Shown: positions 9,423 to 17,543, counted from the first letter of the stretch. The stretch: DNA of 64,000 nt from RYN-230 sp963770535 (GCA_963770535.1 CAVYPZ010000002.1:1-64000); one strand, 5' to 3'. The notes: a model not told the origin generated them from the sequence alone. Numbers and translations are program-made.

Positions 9423-9439
9423 AACTTCAGTTAGAAGTT
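9423..9439. promoter_or_regulatory. Inverted repeat upstream of hsp20 (candidate operator)
   Basis: A perfect 6-bp inverted repeat AACTTC-N5-GAAGTT sits in an AT-richer stretch 70-90 bp upstream of the Hsp20 start and between two divergent MerR-linked genes. Its size and spacing suit a dimeric regulator. It is not the canonical HAIR element. Confidence 0.4.
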
Positions 9440-9508
9440 TCCTTTTATCAAAAGATGCAGTAACCTGTATCCAGTGATGAGCCAAGTTTTCACCTGGAGG
9501 CGAGCTTC

Positions 9509-9952
9509 ATGTTGCTGACTACGTTTGACCCCTTTACCCGGGACTTCGACCGGATGATCGAGCGGGCCTTCGGTCCCGCCAGGTCCCCCTTCCGCGCGGG
9601 CACCGCGGCGGGCATGCCGATGGACGCGACCCGCACCGAGGGCGGCCTCGTGCTGCGCTTCGACCTGCCGGGGATCGACCCCGCTACCCTCGACGTCACC
9701 GTGGACCGCGGTGTCCTCACCGTCAGCGCCACGCGGGACGAGGAACTGGCCGAGGGCGAGAAGCCGTACGTGCGCGAGCGCGTGACCGGCACGTTCTCCC
9801 GCCGGGTCCGGCTCGGTGACGCGATCGACTCCGCCAAGGTCGAGGCTGGGTACGAGCACGGCGTGCTGACCGTGCGCGTTCCGCTGGCCGAGACGGCGAA
9901 GCCCCTCAAGGTCGAGATCCAGACCGGTGCGCCGAAGGGCCTCGCCGCCTGA
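9509..9952 (+). CDS. Hsp20/alpha-crystallin small heat-shock protein
   Basis: A 147-residue ATP-independent holdase. The alpha-crystallin domain spans about residues 40-135: 'GGLVLRFDLPGIDPATLDVT', the strand 'VLTVSATRDEE', 'ERVTGTFSRRVRL', and the conserved end 'GVLTVRVPLAE' (A/G-x-L-x-V-x-V-P variant). The N-terminal arm 'FDPFTRDFDRMIERAFG' is typical of actinobacterial Hsp18/Hsp20. AGGCGAG lies about 8 nt upstream of the ATG. It is flanked by two MerR-type genes and followed by a strong hairpin, so it is probably a single-gene heat-regulated unit. Confidence 0.93.
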   Translation: MLLTTFDPFTRDFDRMIERAFGPARSPFRAGTAAGMPMDATRTEGGLVLRFDLPGIDPATLDVTVDRGVLTVSATRDEELAEGEKPYVRERVTGTFSRRVRLGDAIDSAKVEAGYEHGVLTVRVPLAETAKPLKVEIQTGAPKGLAA

Positions 9953-10021
9953 CTGAGCACCTCATGACGCGCTGACCGATGGCCGCGAGGCCGGCGGCGC
10001 AGGCCGTAGGATTCACATCGC

Positions 10022-10051
10022 CGGGCCCGGACAGCCAGCTGTCCGGGCCCG
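10022..10051 (+). terminator. Strong hairpin after hsp20
   Basis: A 13-bp perfect stem (CGGGCCCGGACAG / CTGTCCGGGCCCG) with a 4-nt loop lies between hsp20 and the next MerR-type gene. It probably ends the hsp20 transcript. Confidence 0.7.
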
Positions 10052-10072
10052 CGGTCAATATTGGAGACAGCC

Positions 10073-10411
10073 ATGCCGTCGCTGCCGTTCGAGGACGAGA
10101 ACCTGCCGCTGTTCACCGTCGGGCAGGTTTCCACCATGCTCGAGATCCAGCAGGCCTTCCTGAGGCGGCTCGACGAGAAGGGCGTGGTGCAGCCGTCGCG
10201 GTCCAGTGGCGGGCAGCGCCGGTACTCCCGCAACGAGATCACCGTGGTCCAGTACGTGGTGCGGCTCGCCGACGAAGGGCTGACCCTGCCGTCGATCCGC
10301 CGGGTCCTGCAGCTGGAGCAGCGGATCAGGGAACTGGAGGCGGAATGCGGCGCGCTCCGTGAGGCCCTGCGGGAGGCCCGCCAGCAACTGGAGAGGCAGC
10401 CGCGGGCTTAA
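10073..10411 (+). CDS. MerR-family regulator, HspR-like
   Basis: A 112-residue regulator. The N-terminal MerR HTH reads 'LFTVGQVSTMLEIQQAFLRR' with the wing 'VVQPSRSSGGQRRYSRNEI', and the protein ends in a coiled coil ('LEQRIRELEAECGALREAL'). Short MerR proteins of this shape linked to heat-shock genes are HspR-like. The ATG at 10073 has GGAGA about 6 nt upstream; a TTG at 10061 is in frame but less likely. It lies 120 bp downstream of hsp20 with a hairpin between them. A role as repressor of hsp20 is inference from position; no HAIR-type repeat was recognised. Confidence 0.8.
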   Translation: MPSLPFEDENLPLFTVGQVSTMLEIQQAFLRRLDEKGVVQPSRSSGGQRRYSRNEITVVQYVVRLADEGLTLPSIRRVLQLEQRIRELEAECGALREALREARQQLERQPRA

Positions 10412-10434
10412 TGGGGCCGATAACCCCGGTGCCT

Positions 10435-11010
10435 CTAGACGTCGGCGCGGTAGAAGTTGAGGTAGGAACGTGACGGCGTGGGACCGCGCTGATCCTGGTA
10501 GCGCGAGCCGTACTGGGACGAGCCGTACGGGTGCTCCGCCGGTGAGCTGGTCCGGAACAGGCACAGCTGGCCGATCTTCATCCCCGGCCAGAGCTTGATC
10601 GGGAGGGTGGCCACATTCGACAGCTCCAGGGTCACATGGCCGGAGAAGCCCGGGTCGATCCAGCCCGCCGTGGAGTGAGTAAGCAGCCCGAGGCGCCCGA
10701 GCGAGCTCTTGCCTTCCAGCCGCCCCGCCACGTCGTCAGGCAGCGTCACCACCTCGTAGGTGGACGCGAGCACGAATTCCCCGGGATGCAGGACGAACGG
10801 GTCCTTGCCTTCCGTCTCCACCAGCCGGGTCAGGTCGGGCTGCTCCACGGCCGGGTCGATGTGCGGGTAGCGGTGATTCTCGAAGACCCGGAAGTAGCGG
10901 TCCAGCCGCACGTCGATGCTGGACGGCTGGATCAGCTCGGGCGCGTACGGGTCGAGGCGGACCCGGCCGGAATCGACCTCGGCCCGGATATCACGGTCGG
11001 AGAGGAGCAC
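10435..11010 (-). CDS. dcd: dCTP deaminase (dUMP-forming type)
   Basis: A 191-residue enzyme of the dUTPase/DCD fold that supplies dUMP for thymidylate synthesis. Signatures are 'PELIQPSSIDVRLDRYF', 'GEFVLASTYEVVTLPDD', 'GKSSLGRLGL', the catalytic 'HSTAGWIDPGFSGHVTLELS' and 'WPGMKIGQLCLFR'. The last two blocks closely resemble the mycobacterial bifunctional deaminase/dUTPase, so direct conversion of dCTP to dUMP is likely (inference from family). It ends 24 bp from the convergent MerR gene and precedes the tRNA-Gly gene that anchors the variable region. Confidence 0.95.
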   Translation of the reverse strand: MLLSDRDIRAEVDSGRVRLDPYAPELIQPSSIDVRLDRYFRVFENHRYPHIDPAVEQPDLTRLVETEGKDPFVLHPGEFVLASTYEVVTLPDDVAGRLEGKSSLGRLGLLTHSTAGWIDPGFSGHVTLELSNVATLPIKLWPGMKIGQLCLFRTSSPAEHPYGSSQYGSRYQDQRGPTPSRSYLNFYRADV

Positions 11011-11108
11011 CCTGGCAACCTACCGGCTGAGCGCACCCTGGCGGCCAGCGCTTCCGGTAGTATGTCCGGGCGGCGCCAGCAAGCCCGGACGGGTCCTGGC
11101 GGGCGTTT

Positions 11109-11182
11109 GCGGGTGTAGTTCAATGGTAGAACGTCAGCTTCCCAAGCTGATAGTGCGAGTTCGATTCTCGTCACCCGCTCCA
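11109..11182 (+). tRNA. tRNA-Gly (anticodon CCC)
   Basis: A full cloverleaf can be folded. The acceptor stem GCGGGTG pairs with CACCCGC, the D-arm is GTAG...GAAC, the anticodon stem TCAGC/GCTGA encloses the loop TTCCCAA (anticodon CCC), and the T-arm is GCGAGTTCGATTCTCGT. The CCA end is encoded (11180-11182). It decodes GGG. Its 3' half is the recombination core copied further downstream. Confidence 0.95.
11137..11180 (+). repeat. Attachment-site core within tRNA-Gly 3' half (copy A)
   Basis: The 44 bp from the anticodon stem to the acceptor end recur intact at 13230-13273 and, nearly intact, at 16156-16199 and 25447-25491. Tyrosine integrases of actinobacterial elements commonly use tRNA 3' halves as attB, so this copy is the left border (attL) of the island. 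Confidence 0.8.
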
Positions 11183-11325
11183 CGAGGTCCCTGCTCAAAG
11201 TATTGGTTGAGTGCTAACCGGGAACTCTTAGCGCTGATGCCGGGCGTCGTGCCATTAGATGCTCAGCGCGCTGCGATCCCGCCTCCCTCAGCTGTTCAGG
11301 CTGATAGTCGCGCTCCTTCGGCGAC

Positions 11326-12370
11326 TCACGCGCTTGCTCCGCTGAGGGTCCAGCCAAGCGGCTCGTCATCCAGTTCCTGCCAGCTGGTGGCAGGTCCTGA
11401 AGCTGCCAAGACCTCGGTCAGCCAGAATGTCTGGTCGGGGTCCCATCCGGCCAGGACTGTCCGCCCATCATTCACGGACAGGGCGCGCCCCGCGGTGGTG
11501 AGGTAGCCCGCGATGCTCAGGTGGACCGCGTCGTAGTCTGCGGCCACGGCGGCGAAATCGGGGATTAGCCACCTGCCAGCCCAGCCCGTGGTCCGCCACC
11601 AGTCATGGCGCCGGGACTTGCTGACATCGATCGGGTAGCGGCCAACTAGCTCTGTCCAGTCTTGCGCGGAGGAGATCTCGTATATCCGCGCACCTGGTCG
11701 CGGCGCGAGGGGCCAGCAGCGCGCGCTCCTCTGGCCAAACCCGTCCTCGACCAAAACCAGTCCCACCGCTCCCAGGCTGGGAATCGATCTCGTGGTTGAC
11801 GGGATCCGTGACGGGACGGGCGCCGACCACCAATGGCCGCTCCACGGGGCAGATGGGTCTTCCGGCCGATCTTGGGCTGACCGCTCATCCTCGATAGTCG
11901 CGGTTCGCCAGGTGGCAAGTTCTGTCGCAATAGCCGCCAGCGCGGGCGTGCCCCCGTGCTCGCCGAGCCATTCCACGTACTGCTGGCTGTTGGCCGCGAT
12001 AGGAGATGTCCACCATCGTGCTTCCGGAGCTAGAGTCACCGCCTGCGCGACCGGTAGCAACGCGTCCCGCACCTCCCGAGGGCTCAGGGGCATAGTCATC
12101 ATCATCGGGTTCCTGCCAGTACATGGCGGTTTGTACCGGCTCCACGAGGGCGGCCAGCAGGGTCAGTTGGTCGGCATGCACCACCGTTGAATCAAGGTCC
12201 GTGCGGGCGACGCAGGCAGCGAGCTCGTCCGTGAGCCCGGTCAGATTTCCCCGATGCGCGCCGTCCCAGACCAGATCCCACCCGGGATAATCGCCAGGTA
12301 CCAGGAGTGACCAGCACAGGCGCCGCCCGCGCGGGCCGGCGAGCAGATCCTCAGCCCTGGGCCACTCCAT
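11326..12370 (-). pseudogene. Conserved actinobacterial protein of unknown function, frame broken near 12090
   Basis: The N-terminal part (from ATG 12370) reads 'MEWPRAEDLLAGPRGRRLCW' to 'TAMYWQEPDDDDYA'. The C-terminal part continues in another frame from 'LSPREVRDALLPVAQAVT' to the end at 11326. The switch is at a C4 run (GGGG on the plus strand, about 12088-12091), so a single-base gain there explains it. Restored, the protein would be about 345 residues, Trp-rich, without membrane segments. I recognise no catalytic motif. It is the first cargo unit beyond the tRNA, probably recently inactivated or affected by a homopolymer sequencing error. Confidence 0.6.
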
Positions 12371-12513
12371 CGCCCTACCTTAGAACCAGATAATCGGCCG
12401 CAACCAGCGAGTATCTCGGCGGCATCGTGGCCCCAACTACCCCGCACGCGGAGCGATGGCCATAGTCCTGTCGGTAGCCGCGTGTACTCTGGCTGTAGGG
12501 ATGGAGGTGCGCG

Positions 12514-12684
12514 ATGTCAGAGCCGGAAGCACGCAAGCTGGCCTCTCAGGGTGCGACCCGCGAGCGGGACAAAGACGACGTGCTGGCTGCTGCGCGTCCG
12601 CTGCCTCCTGACGAGGACGCGCTCATCGAAGGCCTCACGGATGACGAGGACCGCCTCTTCCTCGCTGCTGTGCTCGAGGCATGA
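12514..12684 (+). CDS. VapB-like antitoxin
   Basis: A 56-residue acidic protein encoded directly before a PIN toxin. It opens 'MSEPEARKLASQG' and ends 'DRLFLAAVLEA'. ATG and stop overlap the toxin start (ATGA at 12681-12684), the normal antitoxin-toxin coupling. No DNA-binding fold is obvious in so short a chain; the role is inferred from position and charge. Confidence 0.7.
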   Translation: MSEPEARKLASQGATRERDKDDVLAAARPLPPDEDALIEGLTDDEDRLFLAAVLEA

Positions 12685-13115
12685 CTCCCCGCTCTCGTGG
12701 CCCGGTCGTCATCGACACCGGAGTCTTCGCCGCACGCTTGACACCCAGTGGAAATTTACTGGCGGCGCGGTATCGCCCGGTCCTTGCGGGTCGGCCAGCT
12801 GTTATTTCGTTTGTCACTGTCGCTGAGCTTGGTTACGGCGCGAGGCTGGCCGGATGGGGCCCGGAACGGCTCCGGCGGTTGGAGTATGAGATAGCGCGAG
12901 CAGAGATCGTCTGGCCGGGACCAAGTCTTGCCGAGGCTTATGCCTCGCTCCGCACATGGTGTGTCCGGACCGGACACGGCTTGGGCCAGAAAGACCACGA
13001 AGCGGACCGCTGGGTGGCGGCGACAGCCATCTGGCTCCAGGTGCCTCTCGTGGCGCACGATCGCATCTTCGCCAACGTGAAGGATCTTGAACTACTGACG
13101 AAGCTCGCCGATTGA
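12681..13115 (+). CDS. VapC-type PIN-domain toxin
   Basis: A 144-residue PIN-domain ribonuclease. Acidic residues characteristic of the fold are visible: 'VVIDTGVFAA' (first Asp), 'VAELGYGARLAGW' (Glu), 'KDHEADRWVAATAI' (third acidic cluster) and 'VAHDRIFANVKDLELL' (fourth). Such toxins cleave tRNA or rRNA in the cytosol and are neutralised by the adjacent antitoxin. The coding end lies only 12 bp before the duplicated-motif arm of the next attachment copy, so the pair looks like the cargo of a small mobile unit. Confidence 0.85.
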   Translation: MTPRSRGPVVIDTGVFAARLTPSGNLLAARYRPVLAGRPAVISFVTVAELGYGARLAGWGPERLRRLEYEIARAEIVWPGPSLAEAYASLRTWCVRTGHGLGQKDHEADRWVAATAIWLQVPLVAHDRIFANVKDLELLTKLAD

Positions 13116-13126
13116 GCCAGGCTGCC

Positions 13127-13273
13127 GTGCCATTAGCGTGCCATTAACCAGGGTGACGAGAGGTCAACCAGAGTCATTCGGGACCGCCAGGGACGCCTGG
13201 TCAGCGCTCCTGGCAGCGGTAACCGCTGCGCTTCCCAAGCTGATAGTGCGAGTTCGATTCTCGTCACCCGCTC
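13127..13273 (+). repeat. Attachment copy B: arm plus tRNA-Gly 3' half
   Basis: The arm begins with two copies of GTGCCATTA(G/A)C, followed by CAGGGTGACGAGAGGTCA and a GGGACGCCTGGTCAGCG block. At 13230-13273 comes a 44-bp exact copy of the tRNA-Gly 3' half. The acceptor 5' half and D-arm are missing, so it is not a tRNA gene. A hairpin (AAGGCCCAGG / CCTGGGCCTT, 13282-13320) follows, as expected for an integrase terminator next to an att site. Confidence 0.8.
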
Positions 13274-13442
13274 TCATCGTGAAGGCCCAGGCCAGGGACG
13301 GTATCCCGAACCTGGGCCTTGATCGTTCCGGGATCATTGTTGATCTCTCGTGCCCGCGTCGGCCTCACTGGGCTAGTAGACGTTCACCTACCCACAAAGT
13401 GTGGAGGCTGGTCCATGGCGGTCCCTGGACGGGTGGACCAGC

Positions 13443-14507
13443 ATGGACGGCATGAGCACCCTCCTAGAGGTCCTGCCGCCGCGTCTGCGTGCCACGCGCT
13501 GGGCCTCCCTGTTTCCTGTTGTCATGCTGGTGAGCACCTTGTACTGGGGTGTTCGCCCGTGGACGCTGGCCGGTGTTGCCGCAGCTTTTGCCCTAACGAT
13601 TCTGGTTCCGCCCCTGGCCGCGGACCTGCTGGCGGTGGCGCTGATCGGGTTCGCATGTTGTGCTTTCGCCCTGGCCCTGCGGGGCGGCATCACGGCCCCC
13701 GGCTCGGCCACGACGGCTGGTTACCCGTTCCATGAGCTACTGTTCACTCGCAGCATGCCGAACATGCTCGACCTGGCAGCGGGCCTGGTGATGTTGGCCT
13801 TCGGGGTGTGGCTGGTGCCGCGCACGATCGGCCTGCGTTCCGGGCTGGCCAGGCGCAACACGGAACTGGTTAGCCGGGTGCGGCGGCTGACCGCGACCCG
13901 GGTGGACGCCGTGGGCACTGCCTCGGCTGAGCTGCGGCGGGTCGAACGGGACCTGCACGATGGCGCCCAGGCTCGGCTGATCGCGCTGGGCATCTCCCTG
14001 CGAGCCACCGAGGGACTGATCAAGACCGACCCGGACGCTGCGGTGGCCCTGGTCGCCGCGGCGCGGGAGAACTCCGCCCGGGCGCTGGCCGAGCTGCGTG
14101 GCCTGGTGGCCGGGATTAACCCGCCGGTGCTGGCCGAGCGTGGCCTCGGCGACGCCCTACGAGCGCTCGCGCTCGATACCCCGGTGGCCACCACGGCTGA
14201 CATCGACCTGCCGCGCCGCCTCCCGGCGCCAGTGGAGGCGGCAGCATACTTCGCGGTGGCTGAGGCGATCGCCAACGCCGCCAAGCATTCGGGTGCGCGC
14301 AGCGTGCACATCCGGGCGGCGCATTCGGCTGGAGTACTACGGATCGAGGTCAGCGACGACGGCACCGGCGGCGCTGATCCGGCGCGAGGTACTGGGCTGC
14401 GCGGCGTGGAGCGCAGGCTCGGAACGTTTGACGGCGTGCTGGCGATCAGCAGCCCGCTGGGCGGGCCGACGATCGTGGCCATCGAGGTGCCGTGCGCGTC
14501 GTCATAG
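13443..14507 (+). CDS. Sensor histidine kinase (HisKA_3 type)
   Basis: A 354-residue membrane kinase of the NarL-partner type. Four or five hydrophobic helices fill residues 15-130, then a dimerisation helix with the phospho-acceptor 'RVERDLHDGAQARL' (His in DLHDGAQ), then a HATPase domain with the N-box 'AEAIANAAKHSGA' and the G-boxes 'VSDDGTGGADPARGTGLRG'. I chose the ATG at 13443; GTG 13401 and ATG 13452 are also in frame. It overlaps the response regulator gene by 16 bp, so the two are co-translated. The stimulus is unknown; no extracytoplasmic sensor domain is present. Confidence 0.9.
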   Translation: MDGMSTLLEVLPPRLRATRWASLFPVVMLVSTLYWGVRPWTLAGVAAAFALTILVPPLAADLLAVALIGFACCAFALALRGGITAPGSATTAGYPFHELLFTRSMPNMLDLAAGLVMLAFGVWLVPRTIGLRSGLARRNTELVSRVRRLTATRVDAVGTASAELRRVERDLHDGAQARLIALGISLRATEGLIKTDPDAAVALVAAARENSARALAELRGLVAGINPPVLAERGLGDALRALALDTPVATTADIDLPRRLPAPVEAAAYFAVAEAIANAAKHSGARSVHIRAAHSAGVLRIEVSDDGTGGADPARGTGLRGVERRLGTFDGVLAISSPLGGPTIVAIEVPCASS

Positions 14508-15136
14508 CCGAAGACCTCTTCCTGCTGCGGGAAGGCTTGGCCAGCCTGCTCAAGGAGCACGGCTTCGACGTCGCGGAAGCCGTCGGGGACGGGCCATCCC
14601 TGCTGCGGGCGCTGGTCAACCAGCGGCCCGACGTAGCGATCGTGGACGTCCGGCTCCCTCCCGCTTACACCGACGAGGGCCTGCGAGCCGCGCTGGAAGC
14701 CCGCCGCCAGGTGCCGGGACTGCCGATCCTCATCCTGTCCACCCACGTCGAGCGGCTGTACGCCCGTGAGCTGCTGGCCGACCGGGCAGGCGGGGTCGGC
14801 TACCTGCTTAAGGACCGGGTGTTCACCGACGAGCAGTTCACCGATGCGCTGTGCACGGTGGCCCGCGGCGGCACGGTCATGGACCCGGAGGTCGTCGCCA
14901 AGCTGCTGGCCAGGCGCGCCAGCCAACAGCCGGTCGCCCGGCTCACCAGCCGGGAACGCGAGGTCCTCGCGCTGATGGCCGAGGGCCGGTCCAATAGCGC
15001 CATCGCACAGCGCCTGGTCGTGTCCGAGAAGGCAGTCAGCAAGCACTGCACGTCCATCTTCACCAAACTCGACCTCCCACCATCCGACGACGACAACCGC
15101 CGCGTGCTAGCCGTCCTTGCCTACCTGGACTCCTGA
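14492..15136 (+). CDS. LuxR/NarL-family response regulator
   Basis: A 214-residue regulator paired with the preceding kinase. The receiver domain (residues 1-120) has the acidic pocket 'VVIAEDLFLL', the phospho-acceptor Asp in 'VAIVDVRLPP', and Lys in 'GYLLKDRV'. The C-terminal LuxR HTH reads 'LTSREREVLALMAEGRSNSA' and 'VVSEKAVSKHCTSIFTKL'. Such regulators bind promoters of target or self operons after phosphorylation. It ends 174 bp before the convergent VapC gene. Confidence 0.93.
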   Translation: MRVVIAEDLFLLREGLASLLKEHGFDVAEAVGDGPSLLRALVNQRPDVAIVDVRLPPAYTDEGLRAALEARRQVPGLPILILSTHVERLYARELLADRAGGVGYLLKDRVFTDEQFTDALCTVARGGTVMDPEVVAKLLARRASQQPVARLTSREREVLALMAEGRSNSAIAQRLVVSEKAVSKHCTSIFTKLDLPPSDDDNRRVLAVLAYLDS

Positions 15137-15295
15137 CCGGTCCCAGCCTTTCACCGACGCCAACTCACGCTGAGATCATGCGATAAGGAAATTCTTCGCG
15201 TTAGCGCCCATGGCCGCGGCGGTTTGCCGGTGGGCAGTCCGGCAGAGGTCGCCGCGTACGCCGCATCCAGCCCGGAACCGCCCAGCTCCCGGCCA

Positions 15296-15313
15296 TGATC
15301 ACCGTGCGATTAA
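15296..15313 (+). repeat. Partial attachment arm
   Basis: ATGATCACCGTGCGATTAAC matches the start of arms at 16045 and 26901 (ATCACCGTGCAATTAGC type). There is no tRNA half nearby, so it is a remnant or an isolated integrase-binding-like site. It abuts the 3' end of the second vapC. Confidence 0.45.
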
Positions 15314-15717
15314 CTGGCCTGGATGATCAAATTAAGCCCGCCATGTTCGGCGAAGTCCTTGAAGTCCTTGGTGTTGAGGGTCGCGAGCGGCAGGCCATAG
15401 GCTAGGGCGCATGCCGCGATCCAGGTGTCGTTGGCTGGCCTGGGCCGTCCCCGCTGGATCGCGTCCGCGGAGATCCGTCCCCAGGTCCGGGCAACGTCCT
15501 CACTGTAGGGAAGGACGATCACGCCGCCGAGCCAGCTCTCTAACGCGTCGCGATTGCGCCGTCCCCACTGCCGCAGCTCGGCCCACTGAGTCAGCTCCCC
15601 GAGCGTGACGAAGGTAATGCACGGTTGCTTGCCGATGAGACGAGTTAACACAGGTGACGGGAGCCGACGCTTCAGGCTGAGCGAGGAGACGTCGGTGTCA
15701 AGGATTACCCTTTCCAT
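15310..15717 (-). CDS. VapC-type PIN-domain toxin
   Basis: A 135-residue PIN nuclease, distinct in sequence from the one at 12.7 kb. Key acidic sites are 'VILDTDVSSLSL', 'TFVTLGELTQWAELRQWG', 'RPRPANDTWIAACALAYGL' and 'LATLNTKDFKDF'. The N-D-T-W-I-A-A motif is a classic VapC signature. It lies 5 bp downstream of its antitoxin gene on the minus strand. The pair is bracketed by a partial arm at 15.3 kb and the full attachment copy at 16.05 kb. Confidence 0.9.
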   Translation of the reverse strand: MERVILDTDVSSLSLKRRLPSPVLTRLIGKQPCITFVTLGELTQWAELRQWGRRNRDALESWLGGVIVLPYSEDVARTWGRISADAIQRGRPRPANDTWIAACALAYGLPLATLNTKDFKDFAEHGGLNLIIQAS

Positions 15718-15722
15718 GCGGA

Positions 15723-15923
15723 TCAGGCGAGATCGGCGTGACGCATCTCGGCTACATGAGCGAGGAAGGCATCCAGCTCCTCGTCGGTGTCGAAGATGCC
15801 GTCATGAGCGAGATCGTCGGCAGACTGGATGGGGCGTATGCCCTTGCGCCGCGCCTGTTCATCCAGCGACTCGGTGCCGTGACCGGATGGCACGGCTAGG
15901 TCGTCCGCCCTGTCCGTCGTCAC
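15723..15923 (-). CDS. VapB-like antitoxin
   Basis: A 66-residue acidic protein: 'VTTDRADDLAVPSGHG' to 'DTDEELDAFLAHVAEMRHAD'. Its middle segment 'KGIRPIQSADDLAHDGIFD' resembles the toxin-binding tails of VapB antitoxins. I chose the GTG at 15923 because GGAGG lies 5 nt upstream. The frame is open further upstream to 16067 but that part overlaps the attachment arm and is unlikely to be translated. Confidence 0.75.
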   Translation of the reverse strand: MTTDRADDLAVPSGHGTESLDEQARRKGIRPIQSADDLAHDGIFDTDEELDAFLAHVAEMRHADLA

Positions 15924-16044
15924 TGTCACCTCCGGTGCCGGTCCATCCAGTATCGCATCTTGCCGGATGCCATGGCAGCAGTGGGCTACGTAGCAGTGCC
16001 AGCCGGTGATCTTCGCTGCCAGGGCGAGCGCGGGTTCTGGGAAG

Positions 16045-16199
16045 ATCACCGTGCAATTAGCGTGCAATTAGCCAGGGTAACGAGGAGCCAGCCACGGGTA
16101 CTGACGGTGCTCGGTCGTGGCTGGTCAGCGGTGCGAACAGCGTGGATCGGTGGGATTCCCAAGCTGATAGTGCGAGTTCGATTCTCGTCACCCGCTCCA
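16045..16199 (+). repeat. Attachment copy C: arm plus tRNA-Gly 3' half
   Basis: The arm starts ATCACC followed by two tandem CGTGCAATTAGC-type units (16050-16073), then CAGGGTAACGAGG and a GTGGCTGGTCAGCGG block. The tRNA 3' half at 16156-16199 is identical to the tRNA gene over its last 44 bases including CCA. An integrase remnant follows immediately on the minus strand, the normal order for a tRNA-borne att site. Confidence 0.8.
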
Positions 16200-16209
16200 G
16201 GTACGTTCT

Positions 16210-16680
16210 TGCGGGTCAGCGCCCGTATCCGAGTGTGGCCCGTTTCCCTCTGCTGGACAGTTGTTGATCTTTCGTGCCATAAGCCTGCGGGCGCGAGCGT
16301 GCTCGCCTCGCCGTCGTCGCTCTCGTCGCCGCCCTGCTCGGTCCGGACGTGTGAGTCGATCGCGCTCGTGATGGCCTGGTCGGCGCCGCGCGCCTCGTGC
16401 TGGTAGATCATGGCGGCGCGTTCGCTGTCGTGGCCCATTCGCGCCATGACATCCCTCAGGCCCGCGCCGCTGGACGCGGCGAACGTGTTGCCCGTATGCC
16501 GCAGATCGTGGAATGCAGACCTTCGGCACCGATCGACCGCACCGCGTGGGGCCAGGCGGACATCTTGTTGAAGTCGCCACGCCGCGGGCCGCCCATCGCT
16601 GCGGGGAACGCCAGGGCTCCCGGCTCGGCCCGCGTGCCGTAGACCTCGGGGGATGTGACCAGCCCATCGGTAGGCACCGC
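16210..16680 (-). pseudogene. Tyrosine integrase, C-terminal remnant with frameshift
   Basis: Read on the minus strand, the fragment carries the catalytic end of a phage/ICE-type tyrosine recombinase. 'GAEGLH' is followed, after a one-base loss near 16520, by 'FHDLRHTGNTFAASSGAGL' (box II H-x-x-R), then 'VMARMGHDSERAAMIYQHEA' with the His/Asp and the nucleophile Tyr in 'AMIYQH'. The N-terminal DNA-binding half is absent beyond 16680. The 3' frame is open across the attachment core and would encode 'GAGDENRTRTISLG' from the tRNA half. It is too damaged to work but marks a former integrative element. Confidence 0.85.
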
Positions 16681-16827
16681 GGCAAGTCTCCTCGGAGGAG
16701 ATGGTCTCGACAGTTGCCTATACGGGCGCAGGTCGGGGAGGTATCACCCGCCGCCACGCGGATCGGCCTTGGCGGTGTCACCGGCCGGATCATTCGGCTG
16801 GTAACACCGCCGGTAAATGGGGTCCCC

Positions 16828-17184
16828 TTAGTTCTCCGCCTCGGCCTCGAGTTCCTCCTCCTCGAGTTCAGCTTCGGCTAGGGCGATCACGATCCCTAGT
16901 CCCTCGGCGATGTTCGCCGTCGCTGAGACGATGCGGGCTGTGCCCACGATGGGTGCCACCGCGACGAGAACATCTTCTACGTCATCGACGGTGATGCCTG
17001 AGTCTGCCGCCGGTATGGCGTTGAGCGCGTAGGAAGCGGCGGATGCGTCTAGCGCGACTAGGGCGGCGATCCGGGCGATCATGAGCTCGCGGGAGCCTAG
17101 GTCGCTGTTATCCAGCGACGTGGCGGTCATCACCAGGAGCGTGTCGCTGACGGGTGTTTCGTTTTCTGTTTCGTTTTCGGACAT
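16828..17184 (-). CDS. Small carboxymuconolactone-decarboxylase-like protein with acidic tail
   Basis: A 118-residue protein with a short Glu/Thr-rich leader, an all-helical core 'RELMIARIAALVALDASAAS' and 'VEDVLVAVAPIVGTARIVSA', and a very acidic end (LAEAELEEEELEAEAEN). The core resembles the CMD/AhpD-like small proteins of actinobacteria, but no CxxC redox pair is present, so peroxidase or decarboxylase activity is doubtful. AAGGAG sits 8 nt upstream of the ATG at 17184, one of the best ribosome sites in the window. It is the first gene beyond the integrase remnant. Confidence 0.65.
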   Translation of the reverse strand: MSENETENETPVSDTLLVMTATSLDNSDLGSRELMIARIAALVALDASAASYALNAIPAADSGITVDDVEDVLVAVAPIVGTARIVSATANIAEGLGIVIALAEAELEEEELEAEAEN

Positions 17185-17377
17185 GGCGGTTCTCCTTTTG
17201 AAAGTTCGAATCTTGCAACCCTGTCAATCAGGCGGCCTTGCCTCACGCTACTCCGGCCAGGTGCGCCAACTGCCGGCGGCCCAACCTCGCAGAGGCAGCC
17301 CCCGACCTTGGCGACCTCGCCGGTGCCGCCGGCCCCCCGCGCGGCCCTGAGGAGCAGAGCAGGCATCCACCGGCAAG

Positions 17378-17402
17378 GCCGTGACCAACTGTTGGTCACG
17401 GC
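17378..17402. terminator. Perfect hairpin between gene 17184 and the phosphotransferase
   Basis: An 11-bp perfect stem (GCCGTGACCAA / TTGGTCACGGC) with a 3-nt loop sits in a 360-bp stretch (17185-17543) without convincing genes. It could be a terminator remnant or a protein-binding palindrome. Confidence 0.5.
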
Positions 17403-17543
17403 AAACCTGCAGTACGCCGCAAGTGAATTGGGCTGCCAAGCCAGGGGCATCTCGGCCACGGGATGTGCGCGGGATGACCGGTGATCATCAGACTTAACCA
17501 GACCGCGTTCGGAAGTCCCGGCCATCTTGTCGATACTTGTCTG

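Noticed and set aside
13230..13273. Extra tRNA-Gly genes at 13.2, 16.2 and 25.4 kb
   Set aside because: Only the 3' half is present; the acceptor 5' strand and D-arm are missing, so no cloverleaf forms. They are attachment-core copies.
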